DNA of 15,464 nucleotides, taken from the NCBI GenBank assembly GCA_947374315.1, contig CANCBK010000037.1, positions 1-15,464 of the forward strand. The letters are read 5' to 3'. A program made the position numbers and the translations under genes. Source of the stretch: Burkholderiaceae bacterium (GTDB lineage: Bacteria > Pseudomonadota > Gammaproteobacteria > Burkholderiales > Burkholderiaceae). This document shows, piece by piece, positions 13,676 to 15,464 of this stretch. The number at the start of each line of letters is the position of its first letter. Position 1 is the first letter of the stretch. The notes beneath the pieces were generated by a model. That model did no database searches and had not been told where the DNA came from. It saw nothing but the letters and a program-made list of their open reading frames with translations.

Positions 13676-15464
13676 TAGTCGTCCACCTGCAAAATTGCCA
13701 AGAAAGCTTCTTGTGGAATTTCCACATTACCCACTTGCTTCATGCGCTTCTTACCTTCTTTTTGTTTCTCTAATAACTTCCGCTTACGAGAAATGTCGCC
13801 GCCGTAGCATTTAGCCAAGACGTTCTTGCGCAATGCCTTCACGTTCTCGCGGGCAACAATGTTGCTGCCAATCGCCGCCTGAATGGCTACATCAAACATT
13901 TGACGGGGAATGATCCCCCGCATCTTCGCAACTACTTCGCGCCCGCGGTGCTGGCTATTGCTGCGATGAACAATCACTGAAAGTGCATCAACGCGCTCAC
14001 CGTTAATCAAGATATCGACCTTCACCACATCAGCCGGACGATATTCTTTGAACTCATAATCCATGGATGCGTAACCACGTGAGATGGATTTCATTTTGTC
14101 AAAGAAGTCCAACACAATCTCGGCCATCGGCAATTCATAGGTCAACTTCACTTGGCGACCAAGATAGTTCATATCCATTTGAATGCCACGCTTACCGACG
14201 CACAGGGTAATAATCGCCCCTACATATTCTTGCGGCATATACAGATTGACTGTCACGATAGGCTCAAGAATAGTATTGATCTTGCTAGCCTCCGGCATCT
14301 TCGATGGGTTGTCTACCGATAAGATAGACCCATCAGATTGCTCCACCTGATACACCACCGTTGGAGCGGTAGTGATGAGATTCATACCATACTGACGCTC
14401 TAAACGCTCTTGCACAATCTCCATGTGCAGCAAGCCTAAGAATCCACAGCGAAATCCAAAACCGAGAGCCTGCGATACCTCTGGCTCATACAACAACGAA
14501 GCATCATTTAACTGAAGCTTCTCCAAAGATTCGCGTAATTGATCATACTCACTAGCCTCAACTGGATACAAACCAGCAAAGACTTGAGGTTTTACCTCTT
14601 TAAAACCCGGTAGCGGTTCGGTAGCGGGAGCTCGACCCTGCTGTCCAGGGGAATGCGTGACTGTATCACCCACTTTGGCAGCTTTTAATTCTTTAATACC
14701 GGCAATCACAAAGCCCACTTGACCGGCGGATAACTCTGGACGGTCTACTGACTTCGGACTAAACACGCCCACATGCTCGACTAAATGGCTTGAGCCATTT
14801 GCCATTAGAGTGATTTTTTCTTTGGGCTTTAACGTGCCATTAACGACCCGCACCAACATGACAACGCCCACATAGTTATCAAACCATGAGTCGATAATCA
14901 AGGCTTGCAATGGATCTGCCGCACTTCCTTTTGGTGGAGGCACGCGAGCAATCATTTCTTCAATGACTTCAGCAACACCCAAACCCGTTTTGGCTGAGCA
15001 GGTCACCGCATCCGATGCGTCAATACCGATAACATCTTCAATTTCTTTTTTAGCACGCTCGGGATCGGCCTGAGGCAAATCAATCTTATTGAGAACCGGC
15101 ACCACTTCAACACCCAACTCAAGCGCCATGTAGCAGTTGGCAACCGTCTGCGCTTCAACACCTTGGCTTGCATCCACCACTAGCAATGCACCTTCGCACG
15201 CTGATAAAGAGCGACTGACCTCATAGGAAAAGTCCACATGCCCAGGGGTATCAATCAGATTGATGTGGTAGATCTTGCCGTCTTTGGCTTTATACGATAG
15301 CGCGGCAGTTTGCGCCTTGATGGTGATGCCACGCTCACGTTCAATATCCATCGAATCAAGAACCTGGGCTTCCATTTCACGGTCAGAGAGCCCGCCACAC
15401 AACTGAATAATGCGATCAGCAAGTGTTGACTTGCCGTGATCGATATGGGCGATGATAGAAAAAT
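13675..15464 (-). CDS. lepA: Elongation factor 4 (LepA), 5' end beyond the window
   Basis: LepA is a ribosome-bound GTPase that acts on stalled or misplaced ribosomes and in 30S assembly. The visible 595 residues begin [13 protein letters not shown] (G1), so only about six N-terminal residues are missing at the right edge. In visible numbering, G3 is DTPGH (71-75), G4 NKID (125-128) and G5 SAK (156-158). The EF-G-like domains II, III and V follow, then the LepA-specific C-terminal domain with [20 protein letters not shown] and the basic [21 protein letters not shown] conserved PPP (175-177) predicts some dependence on EF-P. It is the first visible gene of the lepA-lepB-rnc-era-recO-pdxJ-acpS-nagZ operon; the promoter lies outside the window. 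Confidence 0.98.
   Translation of the reverse strand, partial: FSIIAHIDHGKSTLADRIIQLCGGLSDREMEAQVLDSMDIERERGITIKAQTAALSYKAKDGKIYHINLIDTPGHVDFSYEVSRSLSACEGALLVVDASQGVEAQTVANCYMALELGVEVVPVLNKIDLPQADPERAKKEIEDVIGIDASDAVTCSAKTGLGVAEVIEEMIARVPPPKGSAADPLQALIIDSWFDNYVGVVMLVRVVNGTLKPKEKITLMANGSSHLVEHVGVFSPKSVDRPELSAGQVGFVIAGIKELKAAKVGDTVTHSPGQQGRAPATEPLPGFKEVKPQVFAGLYPVEASEYDQLRESLEKLQLNDASLLYEPEVSQALGFGFRCGFLGLLHMEIVQERLERQYGMNLITTAPTVVYQVEQSDGSILSVDNPSKMPEASKINTILEPIVTVNLYMPQEYVGAIITLCVGKRGIQMDMNYLGRQVKLTYELPMAEIVLDFFDKMKSISRGYASMDYEFKEYRPADVVKVDILINGERVDALSVIVHRSNSQHRGREVVAKMRGIIPRQMFDVAIQAAIGSNIVARENVKALRKNVLAKCYGGDISRKRKLLEKQKEGKKRMKQVGNVEIPQEAFLAILQVDD

Noticed and set aside
1..15464. Search for CRISPR arrays, insertion sequences, toxin-antitoxin pairs, defence genes or pseudogenes
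   Set aside because: No regularly spaced repeats, transposase motifs, or broken frames were seen; all coding genes are intact housekeeping genes apart from the two cut by the window edges.

Overview
The window looks like a core chromosomal segment of a betaproteobacterium of the Burkholderiaceae, most like Polynucleobacter. The grounds are the gene order (rpsF-priB-rpsR; lepA-lepB-rnc-era-recO-pdxJ-acpS-nagZ; earP next to efp), an EF-P with Arg32 paired with its rhamnosyltransferase EarP, the protein sequence style, and a moderate base composition (mid-40s % GC by eye). No database search was possible, so the genus is an inference.

Layout from left to right. Positions 1-841 (minus strand) hold the ribosomal protein operon rpsF-priB-rpsR, cut off inside rpsR. 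Its leader folds into a two-stem hairpin and its upstream region holds a palindrome. Positions 975-2051 (minus) encode a cytoplasmic L-asparaginase, divergent from lexA (2112-2831, plus). The 60 bp between them contain a good sigma-70 promoter with a LexA box lying over the -10 and touching the lexA start codon. A bidirectional terminator separates lexA from a small lipoprotein gene (2922-3383, minus), which has its own promoter. Next, read on the minus strand, comes the classical uvrC-pgsA-tRNA-Gly-tRNA-Cys cluster (6336 down to 3468), with two marked hairpins in its spacers. Divergent from uvrC, with start codons sharing two bases, is earP (plus), followed by efp and a bidirectional terminator (8082-8108). 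From 8130 to the right end, one tightly packed minus-strand operon reads lepA-lepB-rnc-era-recO-pdxJ-acpS-nagZ. Its junctions are short gaps or 1-4 bp overlaps, and lepA is cut at the window edge by about six codons.

The genes cover translation (S6, S18, EF4/LepA, EF-P and its modifier), replication restart and repair (PriB, LexA, UvrC, RecO), RNA processing and ribosome assembly (RNase III, Era, tRNAs), membrane and secretion (PgsA, LepB, a lipoprotein), and cofactor or cell-wall metabolism (PdxJ, AcpS, NagZ, asparaginase).

I saw no mobile element, CRISPR array, toxin-antitoxin pair, defence island, pseudogene or evidently transferred gene. All coding genes read through without frameshift. 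The points worth a second look are in the non-coding DNA: an apparently leaderless SOS-controlled lexA, a C-rich-loop hairpin before tRNA-Gly, a terminator-like hairpin between the two tRNA genes, the rpsF leader fold, and two palindromes in promoter regions. I did not find a convincing new multi-gene system.
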